Assembly: GCF_032340315.1 (NCBI RefSeq)
Contig: NZ_CP135436.1
Span: 827,501 to 891,500 of the forward strand
Length of the DNA stretch: 64,000 bases
Direction: 5' to 3'
Source of the DNA: Streptococcus sp. DTU_2020_1001019_1_SI_AUS_MUR_006
Lineage (GTDB): Bacteria > Bacillota > Bacilli > Lactobacillales > Streptococcaceae
Under the pieces are notes generated by a model. The model ran no database searches, had not been told where the DNA came from, and was given only the letters and a program-made list of their open reading frames with translations. Shown here one piece after another: positions 46,904 through 57,289 of this stretch. Numbering within the stretch: position 1 is the first letter of the stretch; each line of letters opens with the position of its first letter. The translations under genes and the position numbers were made by a program.

Positions 46904-46982
46904 ATTCTGTGAGTAGTTATGCCTTGGTGTAGCTATTAAAAATAGAAGTGTGAAACTGGTAAGATAGAGAGGACGCAGTGTA

Positions 46983-48356
46983 ATGACTAGGAATGGTTTT
47001 TTTACAGGCTTAGATATCGGAACTAGCTCTATTAAAGTGTTGGTTGCAGAGCTTGTAAATGGTGAAGTAAATGTAATTGGCGTAAGTAATGCCAAAAGTA
47101 AAGGTGTCAAAGATGGGATTATCGTTGACATCGAAGCAGCAGCGACTGCTATTAAGTCTGCAATTTCTCAAGCAGAAGAAAAAGCAGGAATTTCAATCAA
47201 GTCTGTAAACGTTGGTTTGCCAGCTAATTTGCTACAAGTTGAGCCAACTCAGGGCATGATTCCGGTGACATCAGATACAAGAGAAATTACAGATCAAGAT
47301 GTTGAAAATGTAGTTAAATCAGCTTTGACTAAAAGTATGACTCCAGACCGTGAAGTTATCACCTTTATTCCAGAGGAATTTGTCGTAGATGGATTCCAAG
47401 GAATTCGTGATCCTCGCGGAATGATGGGTGTGCGTTTGGAAATGCGCGGTCTCTTGTACACTGGCCCACGTACGATTCTCCATAATCTTCGTAAAACTGT
47501 AGAGCGTGTAGGCATTCAAGTTGATAACGTGATTATTTCACCTCTTGCAATGGTTCACTCTGTCTTGAATGAAGGTGAACGTGAGTTTGGTGCGACTGTT
47601 ATCGACATGGGTGGTGGCCAAACGACGGTTGCCACTATTCGCAATCAAGAACTTCAATATACAAATGTTAACCAAGAGGGTGGCGATTATGTCACAAAAG
47701 ACATTTCAAAAGTTCTTAAGACTTCTAAGAAAATTGCAGAAGGTCTAAAATTGAACTATGGTGAAGCTTATCCACCGCTAGCAAGCAAAGAAACTTTCCA
47801 AGTTGAAGTGATCGGTGAAGTTGAACCAGTTGAAGTGACCGAAGAATACTTGGCTGAGATTATTTCGGCAAGACTTAAGCACATTTTTGAGCAAATTAAG
47901 CAAGATTTGGAAAGACGTCACCTATTAGACTTGCCAGGAGGTATTGCTTTGATTGGTGGAAATGCCCTCCTTCCAGGCGTCGTTGAATTGGCCCAAGAAG
48001 TATTTGGAGTCCGTGTTAAGTTATTCGTACCAAATCAAGTTGGGATTCGTAATCCTGCTTTTGCCCATGTCATTAGCTTGTCAGAATTCGCTGGAAGCCT
48101 TACTGAAGTGAATGTTCTAGCTCAGCGAGCAATTCGAGGGGAAAATGCTTTAAGCCACCAGCCACTTGACTTTAGAAGTTCAGCTCAACCTGTTTCACCT
48201 GTTTCTCCACGACCAGTATTTAATACAGTGACAACACCTGAGCCTGAAACAAACCAATCTGTTGAACCAGTAGCTCCTCTTCAATCGGAAGAAAAGAGCA
48301 AAGGTAAATTAACAGATCGTTTCCGTAGCTTGATTGGAAGCATGTTTGACGAATAA
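46983..48356 (+). CDS. ftsA: cell division protein FtsA
   Basis: This 457-aa actin-like protein anchors FtsZ to the membrane. Its ATPase phosphate loop is FFTGLDIGTSSIKVLVAE and the second TVIDMGGGQTTVATI near 202. GGIALIGGNALLPG near 318 is the adenosine motif. The C-terminal amphipathic membrane-targeting helix is DRFRSLIGSMFDE. The linker before it (about 395-440) is proline-rich and variable. AGAGAGG lies upstream. It heads the division cluster. In pneumococci ftsA follows divIB rather than a capsule locus. Confidence 0.97.
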   Translation: MTRNGFFTGLDIGTSSIKVLVAELVNGEVNVIGVSNAKSKGVKDGIIVDIEAAATAIKSAISQAEEKAGISIKSVNVGLPANLLQVEPTQGMIPVTSDTREITDQDVENVVKSALTKSMTPDREVITFIPEEFVVDGFQGIRDPRGMMGVRLEMRGLLYTGPRTILHNLRKTVERVGIQVDNVIISPLAMVHSVLNEGEREFGATVIDMGGGQTTVATIRNQELQYTNVNQEGGDYVTKDISKVLKTSKKIAEGLKLNYGEAYPPLASKETFQVEVIGEVEPVEVTEEYLAEIISARLKHIFEQIKQDLERRHLLDLPGGIALIGGNALLPGVVELAQEVFGVRVKLFVPNQVGIRNPAFAHVISLSEFAGSLTEVNVLAQRAIRGENALSHQPLDFRSSAQPVSPVSPRPVFNTVTTPEPETNQSVEPVAPLQSEEKSKGKLTDRFRSLIGSMFDE

Positions 48357-48361
48357 AATAG

Positions 48362-49629
<1,268 letters not shown>

Positions 49630-49630
<1 letters not shown>

Positions 49631-50307
49631 TGAAGATGAATTTAAAAGAAAATACGAACCTTGTTTTTCAACAGATATCGAATGCAGTTCAGGAAGCTGG
49701 TCGTGAAAACGACTCGGTTTCTGTGATTGCGGTGACCAAATATGTAGATGTTGAAACAGCCTCAGCTTTGGTTTCGCAAGGGGTGCAACACATTGGTGAG
49801 AACCGTGTTGATAAATTTCTTGACAAGTATCATGCTCTAAGTGATAAGAATCTTACCTGGCATTTGATTGGAACCTTACAGAGACGTAAAGTCAAGGAAG
49901 TGATTTCTTATGTGGATTATTTTCATGCCTTAGATTCCTTAAAGCTAGCTCAGGAAATTCAAAAACGAGCAGACCACAAGATTAAGTGCTTTTTGCAAGT
50001 AAATATTTCTAAGGAAGAGAGCAAGCACGGTTTTTCGAAAGAAGAATTGTTAGCCCTCTTACCAGAACTTTCAGAATTAGACCAGATTGAGTATGTGGGA
50101 CTGATGACCATGGCTCCATTTGAAGCAACTAGTCAAGAGTTACTAGAGATATTTAAAGAAACGCAAGAATTGCAAAAAAACATTCAAGAAAAACATCTCC
50201 CCAATATGCCGATGACAGAACTCAGTATGGGTATGAGTCGAGACTTCAAAGAAGCGATTCAATGTGGTTCAACTTTCGTTCGAATCGGCACAGCATTTTT
50301 TAAGTAG
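49630..50307 (+). CDS. ylmE: YggS/YlmE-family PLP homeostasis protein
   Basis: This 225-aa PLP-binding TIM-barrel protein, without known enzyme activity, keeps pyridoxal phosphate and amino/keto acid balance. The PLP lysine is in VIAVTKYVD near residue 36. Family blocks are HIGENRVDKFLDKY, WHLIGTLQRRKV, CFLQVNISKEESKHGF and the C-terminal ELSMGMSRDFKEAIQCGSTF split before VRIGTAFF. Translationally coupled to ftsZ. A second Met two codons in is an alternative start. Confidence 0.95.
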
Positions 50308-50316
50308 GAAATAACC

Positions 50317-50868
50317 ATGTCACTAAAAAATAAATTTGAAAAGTTTATAGATTATTTCACTGAAGATGGAGAAGAAGTGGCACCAAACGTTGCTGAATTA
50401 AAGCCTGAAAAAACGCTAACATCAGTTTCTGCCCCCATGGAAGAACTTCCACAAGCTCAACAACTTCCTCAGCCTTCACAAGTGAATTCAAAGGAAAAAA
50501 ATATTACGCGCCTTCATGCTCGTCAGCAAGAATTAGCGATGAAGAGTCATCGTAGTACAGAAAAGGTAACCATTGATGTTCGTTATCCTCGTCGCTACGA
50601 AGATGCAACGGATATCGTTGATTTACTAGCAGGCAATGAAAGTATTTTAATCGATTTCCAATACATGACTGAAGTACAAGCGCGTCGTTGTCTAGACTAT
50701 TTAGATGGAGCTCGTCATGTACTTGCTGGTGAATTAAGAAAGGTTGCAAATACCATGTACCTTTTGACACCAGTAGGAGTTGTGGTTAACATTGAAGATA
50801 TTCGTTTACCTGAGGGAACTCATGGTGAAGAGTTTGATTTCGATATGAAGAGAAAACGAGTGAGATAA
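50317..50868 (+). CDS. sepF: cell division protein SepF
   Basis: This 183-aa protein has an N-terminal amphipathic membrane-binding helix ([17 protein letters not shown]), a Pro/Gln-rich linker (about 25-75) and the C-terminal SepF domain (ITRLHARQ, then [49 protein letters not shown]). It tethers FtsZ bundles to the membrane and shapes the septum. Its stop overlaps the ylmG ATG (TAATG). Confidence 0.96.
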   Translation: MSLKNKFEKFIDYFTEDGEEVAPNVAELKPEKTLTSVSAPMEELPQAQQLPQPSQVNSKEKNITRLHARQQELAMKSHRSTEKVTIDVRYPRRYEDATDIVDLLAGNESILIDFQYMTEVQARRCLDYLDGARHVLAGELRKVANTMYLLTPVGVVVNIEDIRLPEGTHGEEFDFDMKRKRVR

Positions 50869-51131
50869 TGATATTTCTAGTTCGCTTTATTCAAAACGCT
50901 ACAGATATCTATTCTATGATACTTGTAGCGTTTGCTCTCTTATCCTGGTTTCCAACTGCCTATGAGACTAGAGCAGGTCGTTTGTTGACTAATTTAGTCA
51001 AACCGATTCTTCAACCCCTGAGACGTTTGCCACTAAGTATTGGTGGTTTAGATTTTTCAGTCTGGGTGGCTGTCATCTTGGTTCATCTTGTTGGAAACTA
51101 TCTCATTCGTTTTCTTTATATACTAGCATGA
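50868..51131 (+). CDS. ylmG: YggT-family membrane protein YlmG
   Basis: This 87-aa protein has two membrane helices (about 3-25, [20 protein letters not shown] onward, and 60-84) around a basic loop containing VKPILQPLRRLPLSIGGLDF, the family signature. The exact role is not established; it is linked to division and chloroplast nucleoid partition in relatives. It overlaps ylmH by 4 bp (ATGA). Confidence 0.94.
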   Translation: MIFLVRFIQNATDIYSMILVAFALLSWFPTAYETRAGRLLTNLVKPILQPLRRLPLSIGGLDFSVWVAVILVHLVGNYLIRFLYILA

Positions 51132-51913
51132 GAAAAGATATCTATCAGCATTTTTCAGTCGAGGATATACCTTTTATTGATAAAGGTTTGGAGTGGCTCA
51201 GGCAGGTTGAGGAGCACTACGCTCCCATCTTAACTCCCTTTATCAACCCTCATCAGGTCTTTATTTTAAAGACATTGGGCAATCATCAAGGAATTAAAGT
51301 TTTTTCTAGCAATGATTTTATAGCTAGCGAGTATAGTCGTGTACTACTTGCACCAGATTATTTCATACCGACTTTGACGGATTTTGAAATGGACTTGCTT
51401 GAGATTGTTTATTCTAGCAAGTTTGACCAATTGACTCATTCCAAGATTTTAGGAACTGTTCTGAATCGTCTGGGAATCGATCGCAAGTTATTTGGTGATA
51501 TATTGGTAACAGAAAATAGAGCTCAAATCATTGTGGACCAAAAATTCACTTCTCTCTTTCAAGATGGGATTCAAAAGATTGCTCGATTACCTGTCAAACT
51601 TGAAGTCAAATCCTTTGAAGAATTGGTAGAAGCCGAGAGTGATTATCAGGAAAAGGAAGTTTTAGTTCCGAGTATGCGCTTGGATGCTTTCTTGTCAAAT
51701 GTTCTGAAATTGTCTCGCTCTCAGACAGCTGAGTTATTAGAAAGAAAATATGTTCAGGTAAATTACCATCTGGTTGAAAAATCTGATTATCAAGTTAAGA
51801 TTGGTGATTTAGTAAGTGTCAGACGTTTTGGAAGAATTAGTGTTCTGAGAGAAAATGGTCAGACAAAAAGGGATAAGAAGAAATTGACAATACAATTATT
51901 ATTAAGTAAGTGA
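51128..51913 (+). CDS. ylmH: YlmH, S4-domain RNA-binding protein
   Basis: This 261-aa protein has an N-terminal YlmH-specific domain (DIYQHFSVEDIPFIDKGLEW) and a C-terminal S4 RNA-binding domain at about 180-240 (MRLDAFLSNVLKLSRSQ, ELLERKYVQVNYHLVEKSDY). Homologues act in ribosome-associated quality control on stalled 50S subunits. Here it is embedded in the division operon between ylmG and divIVA, the common Firmicute order. Confidence 0.95.
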   Translation: MRKDIYQHFSVEDIPFIDKGLEWLRQVEEHYAPILTPFINPHQVFILKTLGNHQGIKVFSSNDFIASEYSRVLLAPDYFIPTLTDFEMDLLEIVYSSKFDQLTHSKILGTVLNRLGIDRKLFGDILVTENRAQIIVDQKFTSLFQDGIQKIARLPVKLEVKSFEELVEAESDYQEKEVLVPSMRLDAFLSNVLKLSRSQTAELLERKYVQVNYHLVEKSDYQVKIGDLVSVRRFGRISVLRENGQTKRDKKKLTIQLLLSK

Positions 51914-51922
51914 GGGGAAAAT

Positions 51923-52681
51923 ATGCCAATTACATCGTTAGAGATTAAGGATAAAAGCTTTAGTACTAAGTTTAGAGGTTTTGATCCTGAAGAAGTTGAT
52001 GAATTTCTCGATATTGTAGTTCGAGACTATGAAACATTGGTTCGAAGTAACCATGATAAAGAGCAACAAATTAGAAATTTAGAAGAGCGTTTGTCTTATT
52101 TTGATGAGATGAAAGATTCATTGAGTCAGTCTGTTTTAATTGCTCAAGATACTGCTGAGCGAGTTAAACAAGCAGCTACTGAACGCTCTCATAATATCAT
52201 TCATCATGCTGAACAGGAATCACAACGTTTGCTTGATGAAGCTAAGTACAAGGCAAATGAAATTTTACGTCAAGCAACTGATAATGCTAAGAAGGTTGCG
52301 ATTGAGACAGAAGAACTGAAGAATAAGAGTCGCGTCTTCCATCAACGCTTGAAATCTACAATTGAAAGTCAATTGGCCATCGTTGATTCATCTGATTGGG
52401 AAGAAATTTTACGTCCAACAGCAACTTATTTACAAACTAGTGATGAAGTCTTTAAAGAGGTGGTTAGAGAGGCTTTGGGGGAAAATATTTCAGCATTTCA
52501 TGAGGAGGAATCCAATGATTTGACTCGTCAGTTTTCACCTGAAGAGGTTGCTGAGCTCCAAGCACGTATAGAAGCAACTAATCGTGAATTGATGGAAGCA
52601 CAGGATGAATCAACTTTATCTGACTTATCTTCGTTAGTAAATAATGAAATGAGTTCTGAGTCTAAAGAGGATTCAGAATAA
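51923..52681 (+). CDS. divIVA: division septum and pole protein DivIVA
   Basis: This 252-aa protein has an N-terminal membrane-curvature-binding domain (MPITSLEIKDKSFSTKFRGF, EEVDEFLDIVVRDYETL). A long coiled coil (about 40-160) and an acidic, low-complexity tail rich in Glu and Ser follow. It organises peptidoglycan synthesis at the septum and is a target of the StkP kinase in streptococci. GAGGGGAAA precedes the ATG. It is the last gene of the division cluster. Confidence 0.96.
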   Translation: MPITSLEIKDKSFSTKFRGFDPEEVDEFLDIVVRDYETLVRSNHDKEQQIRNLEERLSYFDEMKDSLSQSVLIAQDTAERVKQAATERSHNIIHHAEQESQRLLDEAKYKANEILRQATDNAKKVAIETEELKNKSRVFHQRLKSTIESQLAIVDSSDWEEILRPTATYLQTSDEVFKEVVREALGENISAFHEEESNDLTRQFSPEEVAELQARIEATNRELMEAQDESTLSDLSSLVNNEMSSESKEDSE

Positions 52682-52696
52682 CAATTTCTCAACATT

Positions 52697-52935
52697 TATA
52701 ATTGTAAAATCTGAGAACAAGATCTAATCAAACATATTTCCAGCGAGTAGGAGATGGTGGAAGTCCTACAATCCCTGTTGATGAGATTATCCTCTCAAGT
52801 TATCAAGTCTGAAGTTAGTAGGATTTGACGTTGCCCACGTTACGGGAAAAGAGGGAGAAAGACTAGTTCTTTTTCCGAACAAAGGTGGTACCACGATTTT
52901 CGTCCTTTTTAGCGAATCGTGGTTTTTAATTTGTC
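52697..52935 (+). promoter_or_regulatory. T-box leader of ileS
   Basis: A possible -10 TATAAT (52697-52702) starts the leader. The T-box core AAAGGTGGTACCACG (52881-52895) contains TGGT to pair with the ACCA end of uncharged tRNA-Ile. The terminator pairs CCACGATT (52891-52898) with AATCGTGG (52915-52922), then TTTTT. Stem I's distal motif is GAGATGGTGGAAG near 52752. The specifier is probably ATC at 52789-52791, in GATGAGATTATCC; the adjacent ATT is also an Ile codon. Uncharged tRNA-Ile should turn the operon on. Confidence 0.88.
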
Positions 52936-52955
52936 TATATAAAAAAGGAGATATC

Positions 52956-55748
52956 ATGAAACTCAAAGAAACTTTAAATCTTGGGAAAACTGACTTCCCA
53001 ATGCGTGCAGGCCTTCCTACAAAAGAGCCAGTATGGCAAAAAGAGTGGGAAGAAGCAAAATTGTATCAACGTCGTCAAGAGTTGAATGAAGGGAAACCTC
53101 ACTTCACTCTTCATGATGGACCTCCGTACGCTAACGGAAATATCCACGTTGGTCATGCTATGAACAAGATTTCAAAAGATATCATTGTTCGTTCTAAGTC
53201 TATGTCAGGATTCTACGCGCCATATATCCCAGGTTGGGATACACATGGTCTGCCAATCGAGCAAGTCTTGGCAAAACAAGGTGTTAAACGCAAAGAAATG
53301 GACTTGGTTGAGTACTTGAAACTTTGCCGTGAATACGCTCTTTCTCAAGTAGATAAACAACGCGAAGACTTCAAGCGCTTGGGTGTTTCTGGTGACTGGG
53401 AAAATCCATATGTGACTTTGACTCCTGACTATGAAGCGGCCCAAATCCGTGTCTTCGGTGAGATGGCTAACAAAGGTTATATCTATCGTGGTGCAAAACC
53501 AGTTTACTGGTCTTGGTCATCTGAGTCGGCTCTTGCTGAAGCGGAGATTGAATACCATGACTTGGTTTCAACTTCTCTTTACTATGCCAATAAGGTAAAA
53601 GATGGAAAAGGTGTCCTAGATACAGATACTTATATCGTTGTCTGGACAACTACTCCATTTACTATTACAGCTTCTCGTGGTTTGACTGTCGGAGCGGATA
53701 TTGATTACGTCTTGGTTCAACCTGCAGGTGAAGCTCGTAAGTTTGTCGTTGCTGCAGAATTATTGACTAGCTTGTCTGAGAAATTTGGTTGGGCTGATGT
53801 TCAAGTCTTGGCAACATACCGTGGTTCAGAATTGAACCACATCGTGACAGAGCACCCATGGGATACTGCAGTAGATGAACTCGTTATCCTTGGTGACCAC
53901 GTTACGACAGACTCTGGTACTGGTATCGTCCATACAGCCCCTGGTTTTGGTGAGGATGACTACAATGTCGGTGTTGCTAATGGCTTGGAAGTCTTTGTCA
54001 CTGTTGATGAACGTGGACTTATGATGGAAAATGCAGGTCCTGATTTTGCAGGTCAGTTCTATGACAAGGTTGTTCCAACGGTTATCGAAAAACTTGGTGA
54101 TTTACTTCTTGCTCAAGAAGAAATCTCTCACTCATACCCATTTGACTGGCGTACGAAAAAACCAATCATCTGGCGTGCGGTTCCACAATGGTTTGCTTCA
54201 GTATCAAAATTCCGTCAAGATATCTTGGATGAAATCGAAAAAGTGAAATTCCACTCAGAATGGGGTAAAGTCCGTCTTTACAACATGATCCGTGACCGTG
54301 GTGACTGGGTCATCTCTCGTCAACGTGCTTGGGGAGTTCCTCTTCCAATCTTCTACGCAGAAGACGGCACACCAATCATGACAGCTGAAACGATTGAACA
54401 TGTAGCTCAACTTTTTGAAGAGCATGGTTCAATCATCTGGTGGGAACGTGATGCTAAAGACCTCTTGCCAGAAGGATTTACACATCCAGGTTCACCAAAT
54501 GGCGAGTTCAAGAAAGAAACAGATATCATGGACGTTTGGTTCGACTCAGGTTCATCATGGAATGGGGTCGTGGTTAACCGTCCAGAACTCAAATACCCAG
54601 CCGACCTCTACCTTGAAGGTTCTGACCAATACCGTGGTTGGTTCAACTCATCACTCATCACATCTGTAGCTAACCATGGTGTAGCACCATACAAACAAAT
54701 CTTGTCACAAGGTTTTGCCCTTGACGGTAAAGGTGAGAAGATGTCTAAATCTCTTGGAAATACCATTGCTCCAAGTGACGTTGAGAAACAATTTGGTGCG
54801 GAAATTTTGCGTCTCTGGGTAACAAGTGTTGACTCAAGCAATGACGTGCGTATCTCTATGGACATCTTGAGCCAAGTTTCTGAAACTTACCGTAAGATCC
54901 GTAACACTCTTCGTTTCTTGATTGCCAATACATCTGACTTTAATCCAGCTGAGGATACAGTTTCTTACGAAGAACTTCGTTCAGTTGATAAGTACATGAC
55001 CATTCGTTTTAACCAGCTTGTGAAGACAATTCGTGATGCTTATGCTGACTTTGAATTCTTGACAATCTATAAAGCACTAGTGAACTTTATCAACGTTGAC
55101 TTGTCAGCCTTCTACCTTGACTTTGCCAAAGACGTTGTCTACATCGAAGGTGCCAAATCATTGGAACGCCGTCAAATGCAGACTGTTTTCTATGATATCC
55201 TTGTGAAAATCACTAAACTCTTGACACCAATCCTTCCTCACACTGCGGAAGAAATCTGGTCATATCTTGAGTTTGAAGTCGAAGACTTTGTTCAATTGTC
55301 AGAATTGCCAGAAGCTCAAACATTTGCTAATCAAGAGGAAATCTTGGACACATGGGCAGCCTTCATGGACTTCCGTGGACAAGCTCAAAAAGCCTTGGAA
55401 GAAGCTCGTAATGAAAAAGTCATCGGTAAATCCCTTGAAGCTCACTTGACAGTTTATCCAAACGAAGTCGTGACAACTCTTCTTGGAGCTGTTGATAGCA
55501 ATGTAGCTCAACTTTTGATCGTCTCAGAATTGACTATCGAAGAAGGTGCAGCTCCAGAAGGTGCAGTAGCCTTTGAAGATGTGGCCTTTACAGTTGAACG
55601 CGCTACAGGTGAAGTATGTGATCGTTGCCGTCGTATCGATCCAAGTACAGCAGAACGTAGCTATAACGCAACCATCTGTGACCACTGTGCAAGCATCGTA
55701 GAAGAAAACTTTGCGGACGCAGTTGCTGAAGGATTTGAAGTAAAATAA
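52956..55748 (+). CDS. ileS: isoleucyl-tRNA synthetase
   Basis: This 930-aa class I synthetase has the HIGH motif in [16 protein letters not shown] near 57-72. An editing CP1 domain follows with [13 protein letters not shown] and [21 protein letters not shown] is in [10 protein letters not shown] near 592. The C-terminal zinc ribbon is [10 protein letters not shown] with CDHC near 890-913. The length and zinc finger fit the bacterial IleS1 type, not the mupirocin-resistant type. AAGGAG precedes the ATG. Regulated by the T-box upstream. Confidence 0.98.
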   Translation: MKLKETLNLGKTDFPMRAGLPTKEPVWQKEWEEAKLYQRRQELNEGKPHFTLHDGPPYANGNIHVGHAMNKISKDIIVRSKSMSGFYAPYIPGWDTHGLPIEQVLAKQGVKRKEMDLVEYLKLCREYALSQVDKQREDFKRLGVSGDWENPYVTLTPDYEAAQIRVFGEMANKGYIYRGAKPVYWSWSSESALAEAEIEYHDLVSTSLYYANKVKDGKGVLDTDTYIVVWTTTPFTITASRGLTVGADIDYVLVQPAGEARKFVVAAELLTSLSEKFGWADVQVLATYRGSELNHIVTEHPWDTAVDELVILGDHVTTDSGTGIVHTAPGFGEDDYNVGVANGLEVFVTVDERGLMMENAGPDFAGQFYDKVVPTVIEKLGDLLLAQEEISHSYPFDWRTKKPIIWRAVPQWFASVSKFRQDILDEIEKVKFHSEWGKVRLYNMIRDRGDWVISRQRAWGVPLPIFYAEDGTPIMTAETIEHVAQLFEEHGSIIWWERDAKDLLPEGFTHPGSPNGEFKKETDIMDVWFDSGSSWNGVVVNRPELKYPADLYLEGSDQYRGWFNSSLITSVANHGVAPYKQILSQGFALDGKGEKMSKSLGNTIAPSDVEKQFGAEILRLWVTSVDSSNDVRISMDILSQVSETYRKIRNTLRFLIANTSDFNPAEDTVSYEELRSVDKYMTIRFNQLVKTIRDAYADFEFLTIYKALVNFINVDLSAFYLDFAKDVVYIEGAKSLERRQMQTVFYDILVKITKLLTPILPHTAEEIWSYLEFEVEDFVQLSELPEAQTFANQEEILDTWAAFMDFRGQAQKALEEARNEKVIGKSLEAHLTVYPNEVVTTLLGAVDSNVAQLLIVSELTIEEGAAPEGAVAFEDVAFTVERATGEVCDRCRRIDPSTAERSYNATICDHCASIVEENFADAVAEGFEVK

Positions 55749-55754
55749 AAGTAA

Positions 55755-55875
55755 AAAATGGCGAGGGTAGTCCAAAGGTTAATTTGAAAAGAAAGGCTAA
55801 TAGCACTCTCCAACATTAAACGCATAATATCAAGACTTTTTGCAAGTCTGGTATTATGCGTTTTTTTATTATGTG
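55755..55875 (+). repeat. SPRITE-like repeat after ileS
   Basis: The third copy of the layout at 29085 and 46660. The second hairpin is the best of the three: AAACGCATAATATCAAGAC (from about 55818) pairs with a GTCTGGTATTATGCGT arm, ending in a run of seven T. The first hairpin is diverged (GGTTAATTTG / AAAGGCTAA). It should terminate ileS. Confidence 0.7.
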
Positions 55876-55879
55876 ACTT

Positions 55880-56665
55880 TCAGTCCGTCTCGCTCCGTTA
55901 GGTGCGAGACAAATAAACCACCCGCTATGCGGGTGCGCGTCGAAGGTTATACCCAAAAAACTCCAAACGCGATACAATAAAGGTGTTCAAGCCAATTGTA
56001 AAGCGAAAGGAGAAAAATATGGCACAAAAGGCACATAGTTTATCACACACAAAGTGGATGTGTAAATATCACATTGTGTTCACCCCTAAGTATAGACGAA
56101 AAATCATTTATAATCAATATCGAAGTAGTTTGGGAGAAATATTCCACCGATTATGTAGTTATAAAGGTGTTGAGATTATCGAAGGACACTTAATGCCTGA
56201 TCATGTACATATGTTAGTAAGTATTCCACCGAAGATAAGTGTTTCAAGTTTTATGGGATATTTAAAAGGTAAAAGTGCACTCATGATGTTTGACAAACAC
56301 GCCAACCTCAAGTACAAGTTTGGGAATCGCCATTTCTGGGCGGAAGGTTATTATGTGAGTACAGTAGGGCTTAATGAAGCCACAGTAAGGAAATACATCC
56401 AAGATTAAAGAAATTATCCAGTGTATGATTTTTTCACGAGTATAAAAATTTGAGAGCGAGTACAGCATGATATAGCACTAGATAAATTAAGTGTAAAAGA
56501 ATATGAGGATCCCTTTAAGGATAGTGGTAAGTAATACTAAAGCCTCTTTAAGAGGCAGGTGATGAGTCAGCTTGAACAAGGTAAAAGCCAGCGTCTTTAG
56601 GCGCTGGCTGGTAATTTGGGCTTATAGCCCTGGTACAAACCACCCGTTTGACGGGTGGTCATGAT
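55880..56665 (+). mobile_element. IS200-type insertion sequence (IS200/IS605 family, tnpA only)
   Basis: The single gene is bracketed by the subterminal hairpins used by HUH transposases. On the left CACCCGC pairs with GCGGGTG (55919-55935), preceded by a GTCTCGC/GCGAGAC stem (55887-55910). On the right CCACCCGT pairs with ACGGGTGG (56640-56658). Between tnpA and the right end are three more hairpins: GCCTCTTTAAGAGGC near 56540, AGCCAGCG/CGCTGGCT at 56587-56609, and GGGCTTATAGCCC at 56618-56630. No tnpB or TIRs are present. Exact outer ends are approximate. Confidence 0.82.
56019..56408 (+). pseudogene. tnpA: IS200-type TnpA transposase, C-terminus disrupted
   Basis: The frame from ATG 56019 (GGAG upstream) gives 129 aa: AHSLSHTKWMCKYHIVFTPK, the HUH motif in MPDHVHMLVSI, and the nucleophile Tyr region HFWAEGYYVSTVG. 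It then stops after KYIQD. About 60 bases later the expected tail resumes (codons for HDIALDKLSVKEYEDPF and KDSGK, 56469-56537). An insertion or rearrangement near 56404-56468 has cut off some 25-30 residues. Catalytic residues remain, but loss of the last helix probably inactivates it. The upstream 12 codons of the longer open frame are not part of the family. Confidence 0.85.
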
Positions 56666-56697
56666 TGTAATGCTCTTTTTACCAAGTATCTTTTTTG

Positions 56698-56915
56698 TAT
56701 AGTGGATTGAATCCATAATACAGTAGATTGAATCTAAAATCGTACACTACGACTGCTAAAAATATTTCTAGAAATTATTTTGACTTTCCTGACCTCTTTG
56801 TTCATATCTTATTTCAATCAAATATAGTATAGTACACTGTTGCTTTTAAAACATGGATAAAAATCACTCTGATTTCCCTAGTCAATTTGTTCAGATTTGA
56901 TTTCATTACACTATA
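56698..56915 (+). repeat. RUP inserted inside another RUP
   Basis: The outer copy begins TATAGTGGATTGAATCCATAA at 56698 and resumes after the insert as TATAGTACACTGTTGC, ending TTACACTATA at 56915. The inner copy (about 56719-56828) starts CAGTAGATTGAATC and ends TTTCAATCAAATA, with CTGCTAAAAATATTTCTAG inside as in the RUP at 18464. TA dinucleotides bound the insert. From 56916 to 57214 I see only AT-rich spacer. Confidence 0.75.
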
Positions 56916-57214
56916 AAATAAAATTGCCCTTTTTTGTTAGCAGGCTGCTTAAGAAATATCTAAGTCCGTGTATAAATTTGGAATTCTAGCAGCTAATAAT
57001 CAATGTATTCTAGGAAGCTAAGGAAGAGTTTCTAACAAAACATAAAATATATATGTTTGTGTGGTGAAAATTTCTGCTCTTTTTGATTTTAAAAGAACAT
57101 CAAGTTTTTAAGAAAAAAATTAACAAAATAGAGAAAAACTATATTTAGATATTATAAAAACCTATATGTATACATTTGGAATATAATAAACTGAAAGAAA
57201 TCGAAAGAATAAAT

Positions 57215-57243
57215 TTGATTTATCTAAGTAAAAAGATTATAAT
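57215..57243 (+). promoter_or_regulatory. promoter of the adhesin gene
   Basis: TTGATT (57215-57220), 17 bases, TATAAT (57238-57243), then AAAGGAGAAATAA before the ATG at 57290. Confidence 0.75.
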
Positions 57244-57289
57244 AAAGTTGTATGTATAATACTACATAAACACAAAAGGAGAAATAAAT

